From Lytechinus variegatus (Eukaryota; Echinodermata; Echinoidea; Temnopleuroida; Toxopneustidae), in contig NC_054754.1 in assembly GCF_018143015.1 (NCBI RefSeq), positions 22,320,875 to 22,384,874 of the forward strand: DNA of 64,000 nt, written 5' to 3'. Positions 1 to 13,593 of the stretch are shown in pieces; the first letter of the stretch is position 1; the number at the start of each line of letters is the position of its first letter. Both the position numbers and the translations under genes were made by a program. The notes below the pieces were generated by a model, which was not told the origin of the DNA, did no database searches, and worked only from the letters and a program-made list of their open reading frames with translations.

Positions 1-423
1 GAGCCAACAAAATTGAAGATGCGAGACCTGGCGAATGGGGCAAAATTTTCCCCATAATATGCAATCGAGCAAAGTGAGCAAAATTTGGACTTTTTGATCA
101 AAAAAAATTTTTTTTTGATAGATTTGGATATAGTTTTCAGAAAAAATAGTGAAATTAGTCAAATTAATTGGGCCTATTAGTTGTATTATTAATATCATTT
201 TTATTATTACTACTATTATTCTTATTATCTAATACCGATGTGATTTTTTTTAAATGATTCCTTATATATTTCTATTGCACCCTCTTCGCAATTTGTTTAT
301 TCAAACACAAGCGAGAAGCGCGTTGAAAATGATGTTCGATTAAACTTGAAATTTCGCGAAATCGATTTAAGATCATGATAAATGATTTTGCTTTTATGAG
401 AGGTGAATTCTATATGTATATAA

Positions 424-429
<6 letters not shown>

Positions 430-462
<33 letters not shown>
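430..462. repeat. (TA)n dinucleotide microsatellite
   Basis: An almost uninterrupted TA run of about 33 bases. On the minus strand it makes an apparent Tyr-Ile repeat ORF, which is not a gene. Confidence 0.9.
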
Positions 463-466
<4 letters not shown>

Positions 467-1163
467 TGGGGATACCCTCAAGTCCCAGGCGGATCACTAA
501 GTGGTTGCAAAATAGTTAATTCAAAATGAGAGGACGAAACATTATTCATGTCATAAAAATATATATATATGAAAATCCACCAGCAGCAAAGTTCGACTGG
601 GGCAATTAACAGATTGGTGAATATAATATGATTCATTGAACTTCCTACCAGAGTCTATAAAAAGATGAGCATCTCTTTACTCATTTAAGGCAAACGCTAG
701 TTCCATGTTATTATCAAAAATACTGGAAGATTTTTTTGTGTGTTGGTGTCAGTGTTTTAGGTTATTATTGATTTTTTATTTGATTTATTTATTTCCACAT
801 CCCAATAACAAAACTATTTACAAGTGTAATTATTTTTTCTTAGCATAATATAACAATAAGCAAATGACATAATGAATAACCTATGCATTTACATTCTAAC
901 AATCTAACTGAAATATATTTATACCCGATACATTCCTTTTATTTATTATGAAAACAAATAGCAGAAAAAAAATGTATAAACATATATCGACATATAATAC
1001 ATTTTTGAAATGTGGGAGACCTCCATCTTAAGCTTAGAGCTTCATATTGATAAAGGCCTAAAAAAAAGGGGGGGGGCTTTATTAATTTATCCTTCCTTCG
1101 ATTTAATTATCACTATACGCTCCATGATCAATATAATTTTCATCCTTATCACCGCCATCTTTA

Positions 1164-1471
1164 CAGGGTTCAATAGGCTCTGAAAATCATGGAAAACTTT
1201 GTAATCATGGAAAGTCAGGGAATTCGGAAAGTTTGTGAAAAGTCATGGAATTGCATTTACCTCTTGGGTATGGCAGCTTTCCAGTTTGTCGTGTCTTGCA
1301 ACTCCCATACTCTGTGATCATACTCTGCTATTATATGGTGTTCATGATTTCCATTTTCCACAGTTTTGTGACATCTCAAATTCTACATAACTCCCGGGAC
1401 GTCACGGGAAGTCATGGAAAAGTCATGAAAAAGTCATGGAATTATGTTTCCAAATTTCTGTGGGAACCCTG
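1164..1471. mobile_element. MITE with CAGGGTTC / GGGAACCCTG ends (hAT-like termini)
   Basis: The left end reads CAGGGTTC and the right end GGGAACCCTG, an inverted match. Inside, the word AAAGTCATGGAA and close variants recur near both ends (about 1180-1250 and 1408-1445), as subterminal transposase-site repeats often do. The CAG...CTG ends suggest a non-autonomous hAT. The flanking 8-mers do not match, so the family call rests on the ends only. Confidence 0.65.
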
Positions 1472-2161
1472 CTTTGTCATTACAGTATTGCCATTCTGCT
1501 ATATAAATGTATTATTAATTTCATGAGTTTTCATCTTAGGTCGTCATTTTTCTTTCAAGCAATTTGCTAATGATAACAATCCTCCTGCTTATTGTGGTTG
1601 TTGTAATAATTTGGTAATAGATCATATTTATTTAAAATGTTATTTTCAAAATCCATTTTTTTCTCTGTAATTCATGTAAAACACAGTAATCAATACATTA
1701 TGTTTATTATAATATGGAAACTAAATATATTACACGAATTATATAAATGCAGAAGAATGCATTAAATCATTTCAAATCAAATTAACTGGAAACAAAACTG
1801 TCTGCATCATGCATGTTTACCGAAACCCGATGAAGATACATAATAATATGCTTTCTCTGCTAAATGACGAATTATCCATTTTTTTTAACCCATCCACATA
1901 GAAAGTCGCCCCATGGAAATCTATAAGAATGTGACCTATTGGTACCAGTAACATCTCCCAAACATGGGCCGTAAAACCAACATTGTATAGGTACCGAAAA
2001 CCATGGATCAGCGCGTTGTCACTTTTTAGCAACGGTATGCCTGTATACACGTTGTCTGCAAGAATGGAAGGATAACCTGTAATTACTCCACAAGAGTGGA
2101 TGAGGACAGAAATAGAAGAGAGGTTTACTTAAAGTGACAAGATAATTTCTACGATATCATT

Positions 2162-4792
<2,631 letters not shown>

Positions 4793-5086
4793 GGTGTCGA
4801 GTTATCACACACTCCAAAATGCTGGTGTTAAACCTAACACCAGACTGATATCCACATGTGACCACATCAGACAGGTGTAAAAACTACACTGGTTCAGAAT
4901 CAAACCAACGTTTGACATTGACATCGACCAGTGTTGTTTTAGCACTTCTCGGTGTAATCATAAAATACTAGTAACATCTGCCAACGTCTAGATACATCAT
5001 AAAGGAGCAAAAAAAATAATTGTAAACTTTAAAAAGAAACCATGGTGTTAATGTTACTCAGTGGTGGATCCTGATGAGTTGCATAT

Positions 5087-5384
5087 GGGGCCTGTTGCAT
5101 AAAACTTTTTACCTGGGGCCCGTTGCAGAAAGAGTTGCGTTTAAACGCAAGTCAAAAAAATCAATCACAAGTCCCAAATGCGCGCTGTTGATTGGTTGAA
5201 AATCAAGTTGCGCGTGATTTTTAGAGTTGCGATTGATTGCAACTCTTTCTGCAACGGGCCCCTGAGAAAACTCTGGTAAAAACTGAAAACTAAGGTTAAT
5301 CTTATTTCTGCCATTGACTTTAACACAGGGCAAAAACTCCGGTAAAAACAACCTGAGTTTTCTCAGGTAAATGCAACGGGCCCC
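5087..5384. mobile_element. Palindromic MITE (GGGGCCTGTTGCA ends) containing a nested MITE
   Basis: The outer element starts GGGGCCTGTTGCATAAAA and ends TGCAACGGGCCCC. Its left arm, ACCTG, continues into GAGAAAACTC after the inner insertion at 5115-5262. It lies about 300 bp past the MIF stop codon, probably in the 3'UTR. Confidence 0.8.
5115..5262. mobile_element. Inner palindromic MITE (GGGGCCCGTTGCAG ends)
   Basis: Left GGGGCCCGTTGCAGAAAGAG and right CTCTTTCTGCAACGGGCCCC are perfect inverted copies about 150 bp apart. The whole unit folds back on itself. It interrupts the outer element 5087-5384, so it arrived later. Confidence 0.88.
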
Positions 5385-5462
5385 TGGCCTGTGCCCCCTT
5401 TTTTAGTGGAAAATGCACATGCAAGTTTTGATGATGATCCTTTAATGTCAGAATTTCATATC

Positions 5463-5468
5463 AATAAA
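5463..5468 (+). promoter_or_regulatory. Candidate poly(A) signal AATAAA for the MIF-family gene
   Basis: A canonical AATAAA about 670 bases after the MIF stop codon, beyond the nested MITEs. If it is used, the mature 3'UTR would contain the palindromic MITE pair. No transcript evidence; other weaker signals lie nearer. Confidence 0.35.
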
Positions 5469-5794
5469 CTTTCGAATTAAAATGAATTGCAAATGAAACT
5501 TTTTAATTTTATCAAGTTTTTTGGCTTGTCAAATTTTATCGTGATATAAATCATCATCATTCGGGAGTAAAAACCTTTTTGTTTCTTTAGACCTTTTGTT
5601 TGCATGTCCAAATTTGTCTGGACAAAAAAGCCCACCCCCCTCCTTTTGGAAAATCTTGAATCCCCCCCCCCGATGACACTGGCTGGTGTTTTGAGTGGAT
5701 CAGCACTTTGGGTGTTAAATATACACCTTAACACCAAACAGTGACAACATAAAAAATGGGTCAATACACCGATGGGTGTTATAAACAACACCAC

Positions 5795-6099
5795 GGCCCG
5801 TATTCTGAAGTCAGGTTTAACTAAGGTTTTAACAGGTCTAACTCTGTGCTAAAATTATGGGGAGCCAAATATTCAAAAATTCTGTTTCTATTGTATATTT
5901 CTTATGTTCAAGAGTTTGCTTTCATAATGAAAAAAAATACTTAATTCATCATTCCCAAACATTTAGGAACAATTTGGGTGTCATGTGAGTTAATAATTCG
6001 GATGTTTAATATTAGGGATTTGCGCCCCAACTGGCTCTCCATAGTTCAATCACAACTTTAAACCAGAGTTCAATTTAAACCGGAGTACAAAATACGGGC
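5795..6099. mobile_element. MITE with GGCCCGTATT / AATACGGGC ends
   Basis: Left end CGGCCCGTATTCTG and right end CAAAATACGGGCA are inverted. Subterminal GGTTTAAC/TTTAAACC and an internal GGGGAGCC / GGCTCTCC pair (about 5860 and 6030) extend the fold. It sits within a region of repeated GGTGTTAAA and TAACACC words (5684-6170), probably an older element. Confidence 0.7.
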
Positions 6100-6336
6100 A
6101 CATGAATTTAAAATTGGTGTTAAATGCTTGTTGTGGTCCTCTGTTAATACTGGTGGTGTAAATTTGATTCCACTTTTTTTTTGCAGTGTATGCAGTGCCA
6201 GTATCTTTAGACAGAAATTAAGAAAATACAGTTAAGAAATCATATGGCAAATGGAACTTCTTTTACAACGTTCAAATTTATAACTTTAATTTTATTTCTT
6301 CCAGGCATTGTGATGGGCTATATCAAAAACCTGTTA

Positions 6337-7161
6337 TTAAAGTTCAACTCCATTCCAACAACAGGTTGATTTGAATGAATATAGAAAAATCAAATAAGCA
6401 TAATGCTGACAATTTCATCATAATTGGATATAAAATAGAAAAGTTGAAGTTGTGCTTATTTTTCACAACCAGTTATATGCACAACCCAGTGATGTGCAAA
6501 TGAAAGTATCAATGATGCTACTCACAAACTAATTATTTTGTACTTAATTGTTTAAATTACACATTTTTTTTTTTTTTTTTTTTGGGGGGGGGGCAGATTT
6601 TACAAATGGGAGACTTTTCATCTAATCACTGAAAATTATAGCAATTGCAACTCCATAATATTCAAGGAAGAACCATATTTTGTTTAACATTACGAGGAGA
6701 AAATTACAATTCACATTTCATATAACAGAGGCGTACAGACGAGGGGCTTGCCCTCCCCCAAAAATGTTCATACCCCCCCCAAAAAAAAAGAGAGAGAAAA
6801 GAAAGGAAAAGGAAAGAGGGAAGGGTAATATATTTTCTCAATATTTTGTCAAAATCTATCAAATAATTGGATTGTGGTAATAAAAATGTCAATATATTTT
6901 TTACTCGCTCTTATCTCTTTTAAAATATAGTTCATTTAATACACCTTATATGGAACCCTTCATTGTCTTGGCTCATTCAGCACTGATAGCAAAGTACTTA
7001 GTGGATGGTGGCACTTGAACTCTTATTTGCATACCAACCAGGATGTGCATATGGCACAACTTTCTCATTTTACATCTGATGCTGATGATTTTTTCAGTGA
7101 TACGCTTGATTTTTCACATTTACTTCAAATAATTTTTTTGTCAGTTGAACTTGCCCTTTAA
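6337..7161. mobile_element. Degraded TTAA MITE, family B, with central insertion
   Basis: The left TTAAAGTTCAACTCCATTCC and the right CAGTTGAACTTGCCCTTTAA ends match the family B pattern (compare 37478-38007), with the family's internal GATATGCACAAC...GATGTGCAAATG-like core. The middle (about 6560-6960) contains a T-run/G-run, a C-run/A-run and other unrelated DNA, so the copy has been interrupted and has drifted. Confidence 0.55.
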
Positions 7162-8097
7162 TAGGTGAATTTACAATGACATTGATATAGAATAAATTGT
7201 TGCAATGTCTGGCAAGCTGTAAGAAAAAATATTTGACTGGTCCATAGACTACCTCCCCCCTCTCTCTCTTGAAAATATAAATATAAAATAGCTTTAACTG
7301 CTCATAAATACACTGAACACAGGGTTATTCTTTACCAAAAACCTCCAATATATTTCAATAGAAATTAAAGTACATCTGAAATTTTGTGACACCAGCTTAG
7401 TGAGTTTACAATCATATATGACTTTGAGATGTAAGAAAAAAATAATCATTTTTATTATATAATAAATGAAAAGCATTCAAATTATATACTATTTCCACTA
7501 GTATTTTGTAACATAAAATACTTATTCAATCATATCATAATGATATCCAATATAATTCCCATTTTATAAAATATAGCAAAGTATTTGATAGATAAATAAC
7601 TATATATATGAAACCACCTCATTCACCAAAACATATTTTTTAAATAATACTAACAAGAAATGTACAAATATGTAGAGGAGGAAATTAATGTGATTTATTT
7701 CAGAAATGGTTGATAAAAATGGCTTATCACATTTACTCCTGCAAATAACTGCTCCTACTAAAAATGCCCTCATCATGCCAAACATAAACAAGAACTTTAA
7801 ACCTCAAATCAATCCTTTATTCTAATCCTTCCACGATCAAATGCCATGTTACAAATATATAAGAGGGAAGAAAAGGAAAGGAAAAGTTAAATGTTATCAT
7901 ATATTTTACGTCGCATGTTTGTCTCACTTAAAAATTCACTTTTCAAGAGAGATATCGAGTGAAAGTACATATGAGATTTAAGCATTTTAAATAATAAATA
8001 CAAAAAAAATACAAGTTAAAATAATAAAGAGCCACAAAGTATCTTTGAATCATTTTTTCTTAATAAAATATGTTTCAAACAAGATGGCGGTGACCTT

Positions 8098-8700
8098 TTA
8101 AAGGGGAATCCAGCCTTGGCCATAAAATGTTGTGTTGGGAAGGCGAAAAATAAATTAAATAGAATGGCGAAAGTTTGAAAGAAATCGGACAAGCAATAAG
8201 AAAGTTATAGCTGCTTTAAAATTGAGATCACTAATAGAATGTAGATTTCAAATTGGCAACTGGGTAAGTAAATTATGACAAGGGGCAAGGACAACTTTCC
8301 CATAGGCCATGTACTTTATTATCAGGGATTTGTGGTTTTCTCCTAAGTACCCATTCCCCTGGGGCAGTAATCTAAACATAATCCAGGCAGTATATAGTTT
8401 TATGTCCTCATGAACGAAAAATACAATTCAAAATAAAACTTTTTGGAAAAATGACATTTTAGCCATAATATGTATTGGAGTACATGGAAGAGTAGTCCTT
8501 GCCTTACATCACTATGACATCCCATATGCGGCCAATTTGAAGTCTCCATGGGTATAGTGATTACCAATATTTACAACATTTAAAAATTCATAACTTTTTT
8601 GTTGTTTGTCCAATATTGATCAAACTTTCACCTATGGACTTGTCTGATTTTTCTTTTTCTTATAAAAGCAAGTTTTTATTTGGGTTGGATTCCCCTTTAA
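8098..8700. mobile_element. TTAA MITE with AAAGGGGAATCCA ends
   Basis: TTAAAGGGGAATCCAGCC at the left and GGTTGGATTCCCCTTTAA at the right form terminal inverted repeats 603 bp apart, bounded by TTAA on both sides. No transposase is encoded. Confidence 0.85.
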
Positions 8701-9774
8701 TTGGGCCTAATGGGAAAAGCACAGTACAAATAATAAGTCATAATAATACTAAATTATACTTTATTAGTTTAAGTTATTTTGGTATTTTCTGGCAATCTTC
8801 CCTAAAATGTACATGTACACTGTATCTTATGATACAACTGATGTCAGTAATCATCCTGTATAGGCTCACTAAGTATTATATTCATTGGTTAGCTTGTCAT
8901 GTACAGGTGTAATGGAAAAAAAACATGACTGTTATAATGGTAAAATTTACAACATTTCCTGTGCAAAGGATATAACGTTTACATGTGTTCTTTTATGCAC
9001 AGACTGCAAAGCAAACTCTACGCTTTGCATGACAAGAAATGAATAATCATGAAATTGAATCTTAAATGCAAGGAAATGTTTGGCCACATTCAACAGAATA
9101 TAGTCCATAGATTATAAAACTTAATATTTACAAAGTCATATCATAAGAAATTCCCAAGAGATTACATACTCAGCATAATTTCTTTTCAAACTTGCCTTAT
9201 TTCTTATACCATCATGGCTGTTGACACCACTTTAAGTAGTAGGAGAAAATTGATATAAAAATAATATTTAATTTAGATATATACAGACAATAATAGTTCT
9301 TGAGGGAGACTAGCACAGGCATCTTCTCCTAAAGACCTAAACGGAGCTCTTTTTAGAATATAGCATATTACAAAAAAACTCAAGATAAATAAGGCCACCT
9401 CTCCCACCAAAAAAGTAGACATTTCATGTATATGGAAGCTTGCAGGTTGTAACAAGTAGACAATCATGAAAAAAATATTTTATAATGCTAATGTTAGGAA
9501 CAAATTCCTATGATAGAACAAATTTATAGAAAGCAATGTATTTCTTGAGTCATATGACAAAATGGTGTCCTACCCGTTGTCCTACGACAGCGAAGGACAA
9601 AAATCATATATACCAGTGGGCCCAGTAAAATATAATACAGAAATACGACTTTCTCCATTCTAAATGTAGAGCACCTAACTTTAAAAAAAGATGATTTTGC
9701 TCTTACGCATACAAAGTGTAATTGCAACAAATAGGTCATTTCATAAGGACAATTTCTGCAATTGAATACGGCAC

Positions 9775-9990
9775 TGAAATAAGGGGAAGGAAAATAAGGA
9801 AAGATAAGGGGAGGAAATGATGGAAAGGAGAGAAACAGACAGAGGAGAAGAAGGAAAGAGAGGAATAGAATAAGGATTAAAAGAAAGAGTATGGAAAAGG
9901 AAAAAATAGAGGGGGAGAAGGAAAAAGAGAATTAGGACAAACAAGGGAAAACGATTAGATGTAAAAAAGATGAGGAGAAAAAGGAGAAAA
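9775..9990. repeat. Purine-rich low-complexity tract
   Basis: About 215 bases strongly biased to A and G (GGAAGG, AGAGGA, GGAAAA words) on the plus strand, downstream of the acetyltransferase gene. It produces a Ser/Pro/Phe-rich minus-strand ORF without features. Confidence 0.75.
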
Positions 9991-10356
9991 GGAAAAATAT
10001 ACCTTTTTTACATGAATTATTAACCTTCAAATTGCACTCTCCGGTGAGTGGAGAATTCGCATTTTGTACTAATAACGCATATTGAGGTATTACTGAAATG
10101 GAATCATATAAAATGCCCAGTCAATCAAGTGAAGCTAAACTATCCTGATAGGAATAACAAACCATGATACAATATTAACATCAGTACTGGCATTAATTAG
10201 GCAATAAGGAATTTAAATATGTTTTGTGTTAATAATCTATAATATTTTGGCTACCCGAGTTGTTTGCAAGAAAAGGAAAATCCATATGAGATGTCAAGCT
10301 TTGGCAAATTGGTCTAGTCAAAATGGTCTGTAAAAGTTACATTTTGCCATTTCTTG

Positions 10357-10550
10357 TGGGCGCATCGTGGTCTAGTGGTTCTGAATCTACTTTCGCCTTT
10401 CAAATAGAGGGTTGTTGGTTCAAATCCTAGCCATGGCGTGTTTTCCTTCAGCAAAAAATTTATCCAAACTGTGCTGCACTTGACCCAGGTGAGGTGAATT
10501 ACTAGTATTATAATCATTATCATTATTATTATTATCATTATTATTAGAAA
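10357..10550 (+). mobile_element. tRNA-derived SINE, Glu-like head, 3'-truncated
   Basis: The head has tRNA-like boxes (TGGTCTAGTGGTTC as A box, GGTTCAAATCC as B box) with an anticodon-loop-like CTTTCAA. It is followed by the shared SINE body (CCATGGCGT, TTCCTTCAGCAA, GTGCTGCACT, GACCCAGGTGAGGTGAAT) and ends in an ATT/ATC-rich tail. The usual distal body seen at 34710-35000 is missing. Confidence 0.8.
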
Positions 10551-10870
10551 AAGAATACACATTTTATTCTCTTGCAAATGTGTTTCTGTAGTACTTTACA
10601 ATTTACTTCATTGACAAATTCTACAGATTTACTGAAAAATTAATTGCAAAGCTTTGTGTAGTGCAGACCAGTATCATCTTCCTTTGGTCATAAATAGATG
10701 CGTGTGTGCTTGGTCAAACAAATTGCGACTGATTTCATAAAAAAACATGGGGAGTTGTGAGGATTAGACAGCTTGGGTAGGAAGGTTCTCTGTATCCTTC
10801 CTCTGTGATGGGTTTTGCATGAGATGTTGAATTAAGTAAATGAGCAAATCCAGGTACATTGTAACGCTGT

Positions 10871-11035
10871 GGAGCGTTGTGACCCAGTGGATTGGTCTTC
10901 TGACTCTGAAACAGAGGGTCGTGGGTTTGAATCCCAGCCATGGCGTGATTTCCTTCAGCAAGGAATTATCAATAATGTGCTGCACTCAACCCGAGTGAGG
11001 TACTTGGGTAACGGCAGGAAGTAATTCCTTAAGAA
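10871..11035 (+). mobile_element. tRNA-derived SINE, Gln-like head, truncated
   Basis: GTTGTGACCCAGTGGATTGG (A box region), anticodon-loop-like CTCTGAA and B box GGTTTGAATCC lead into the same body as the other SINEs. Similarity fades after GGTACTTGGGTAACGG, so the 3' half is lost. Confidence 0.8.
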
Positions 11036-11826
11036 ACTGTATGCACTGGAACTTGCAACATTTGATGAGCTTTAACATTGCCGTGCATGGGGATTATCCC
11101 CATTATTTTCAAGGGCTTTTTTTAGCGTTTTGGGGGAATTTGCCGCAAGCCCCCTGCTTGTCAGATGATGAATTTCGACAGAACACTCTTCAATTGAGAG
11201 CAAAAGAGGTCATCTGACCGACGTCTTTGAAAGGCTGATCGAACATTTGTCTCGATATCTGGTTGGATCTTCTATTCCTTGTTCCTGCTGGGGGGTGGCT
11301 TCCGCACCAGGCCATTTTCTTTCAAATCCGTCTCCAACTGTCCCTGTTGACGAGATTAAAAGCATTTTTATTTTTACCTATTTTTATGATGAAATATTTA
11401 AAGAAGGGAAATATATAAAATACCCACAAAGAATACAGATGAATTTACAATCTATAGAAAAGGAGAACAGTTGGGAATATCATATGGTACAATATCATTT
11501 TAATTTCACTTAAAATTCATTTTCTACAAAATTTGCAACATCACAAAACTTTGCTGCAATCAGTTACATAACTAGCTGAACAACCTTCACATACATACGA
11601 TAAGTATGAAATATAATTAACAAGACAGCATTTCAATTAATATGCTACATACTGGAAGTACAAAGGATGGAAATGGTGAGGGAACTTATGAATAATATTA
11701 ATAAGACAAAACATATCCACCCTACTAGGGGTGCTCAAGGCGCTTGCAATAAACTTAACTCACTACTGGTACAACTTACACTTTGGCCATTAGATAAGGT
11801 TTCAAACTGGCCTTAAAATGTTCTAC

Positions 11827-11960
11827 TGGGTCCCGTAACACAAAGGTTAGCGATTGATCGTTTGTATGATTTTTACGATTGATTGTACATTGTAGTCTAT
11901 GGAATCAATCATAGAAAGATGTTCTACGATCATTGCTAAGCTTTGTGTTATGGGACCCTG
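11827..11960. mobile_element. Palindromic MITE (GGGTCCCGTAACACAAAG ends)
   Basis: The left end GGTCCCGTAACACAAAG pairs with right CTTTGTGTTATGGGACC across about 134 bp. A second copy in inverted orientation lies at 58575-58711. No coding capacity. Confidence 0.85.
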
Positions 11961-12474
11961 ATCTACAGTCTTTTAGTTTAGTTGGAAGATTTAGATTTAT
12001 AAAAACACAAGAAGAGAAATGGTCAAATGCTCTCGAAATCAAATCAGAGCATAAGATAAAGCATGTATAATTCTTCCATGTCATGTTACTTCTTAAGGGG
12101 GCTACCTTTTCTGCACATTAAGGCAATTGAAGAATTGGGGGGGGGCTATTTATTTTATTTAAAGGACTAATTTTCAGGGGTAACAAACAATCATGAAGTA
12201 AAAAGCCATAGTAAGAATATTGATATTCAAAATAATCTTGAATACTATTTGTGAGAGATCTTGGGGCGACTTTAGAAAGAATGGTCCCCCCAAAGCATAT
12301 ATTTAGGGGGCATTCTAGGGGCAATTTGGGCCGTCATGTGGGCAAAATTGCCCGTCAACCTCATGTTTTTCCCACGCTGACATACCGGTACATGTATATC
12401 TGTGGGCAATCCACAAAGTTTTCAAGTCTGAATAAAAGGCAGCACAAATGCGCACATGATTTTTAACAAGCAGG

Positions 12475-12745
12475 GCCTGAATTAATGGAAGGCCTCGGCC
12501 GAAGCTGCCCTGTTGATTAGCCTATGTACCTCTTTTAAATCCCAACTGAAAACATTTCTCTTCAATGAAGCATTCAAATAGACCTTTCCCTACACTTATG
12601 CGATATGTAATCAATAAATGTTGATGTTGTTTAAATGTTATTCTAAGTAATTCCTCTTGTTGTATAATTTTATTTCTGTAAAGTGCATTGAGAGTCCTCA
12701 TAGGTCTGAAATGCGCTATATAAGAATGTCCATTATTACTGCTAT
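12475..12745 (+). mobile_element. LINE 3' end (L2/CR1-like C-terminus and tail)
   Basis: A short frame reads like the extreme C-terminus of L2/CR1-type reverse transcriptases (TSFKSQLKTFLFNEAFK, then stop). A 3'UTR follows with AAGTGCATTGAGAG and the tail GCGCTATATAAGAATG, then TTATTA repeats. The 5' part is absent. The tail resembles that of the SINE at 34710-35000. Confidence 0.7.
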
Positions 12746-12805
12746 TATTCTTTCACTGATATCGTACCTTTTTTTGCCCTTTATTTATTGATTTTTTTTT
12801 ATCTA

Positions 12806-13066
12806 GGCCCTATCTTACAAAAAGCTGCGATTGATCCAATCAATCTCAACTGTATGGATGGATTTCCATGCATTTAAGATTGATTGGATCAAACGTAACT
12901 TTTATTTTTTAGTAAACAAAGAGAATCAAGCAAATGATGCATGAATATACTCTCCATCATATCTAGAAAATATTTTGAACAAATATGCATTTCGGGCATT
13001 GACGTTGTTGGCTTTCCATAGTTGTGGTTGATCCGATCAATCGCAACTCTTTGTATAACAGGGCCT
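12806..13066. mobile_element. Palindromic MITE (GGCCCTATCTTACAAA ends), copy 1
   Basis: Left GGCCCTATCTTAC and right GTATAACAGGGCC are inverted. Each arm holds GCGATTGATCCAATCAAT-type palindromes (TTGATCNNATCAA). Paired with a sister copy starting about 65 bp downstream. Confidence 0.8.
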
Positions 13067-13131
13067 TGTAATATAATAAAGAGCCCTACTGCATAGTTGC
13101 CATGCCCTAAAAATATCAGAATTTGAGGCTT

Positions 13132-13398
13132 GGGCCCCGTCTTACAAAGGGTTCTGATTGATCCAATCATTCTCGACTCTGTTGAAATCCATCATTGTCA
13201 TCATTTTTTCTACAGAAAATTTGCAAAATGTCCTACAAAGAAGAACACACAAAACTGTCAAGAAATTAATGAATTTATGGATATACATTCATATCTATAA
13301 TTGTTTTTTGAACAAACATGTATTTTATATGTTGGTTTTGCTGGCTTTCCAAAGTTGCGATTGATCGGATCAATCGTAACTCTACGTAAGACGGGCCC
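13132..13398. mobile_element. Palindromic MITE (GGGCCCCGTCTTACAAA ends), copy 2
   Basis: Same family and orientation as 12806-13066: arms GGGCCCCGTCTTAC and GTAAGACGGGCCC with internal TTGATCGGATCAATCGTAAC. The two similar-length copies lie close together downstream of acetyltransferase exon 9. Confidence 0.83.
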
Positions 13399-13501
13399 AA
13401 GACCAACCTTACGATGTAAATATTGACTATGACTATGATCTTGATATAATATGTCAGAGAATGAATTCTAAAAGAAAAAAAATACAGAGACAAATAACTA
13501 C

Positions 13502-13593
13502 CTTGATAGCACCACCAACGCTGCTGAGGTCAAGGAGAAACGTATCATGCCCAAATATTGAATTGAGTTCGTAGAAGCTCACTGCCTCGTTGC
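13502..13593 (-). CDS. Acetyltransferase exon 9 (catalytic His)
   Basis: Acceptor TTTTACAG|GC, donor CAAG|GTAGTT, phase 0 at the end. Encodes [18 protein letters not shown] and [12 protein letters not shown]. The FGHD histidine completes the catalytic triad. Family members normally end within about 10-30 residues after this block. Confidence 0.9.

Larger units (their letters stand above)
1..2161. other. Intergenic region upstream of the MIF-family gene
   Basis: I see no protein-coding exon here. The stretch holds AT-rich DNA, a (TA)n run near 430-462, an A-run/G-run junction at 1060-1077, and one inverted-repeat element (1164-1471, listed separately). The promoter of the downstream MIF-family gene should lie in the last few hundred bases, but I found no convincing TATA or initiator. 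Short ORFs here lack recognisable motifs and read through repeat sequence. Confidence 0.6.

Noticed and set aside
9524-9739. Candidate final exon of the acetyltransferase (acceptor CGCTGTCGTAG, then a short frame to TAG)
   Set aside because: The acceptor is plausible, but the four residues it would add match nothing known for the family.
13467-13501. Acceptor-like TTTTTTCTTTTAG just after exon 9
   Set aside because: It would make an intron of about 34 bases, too short for a spliceosomal intron in this kind of genome.
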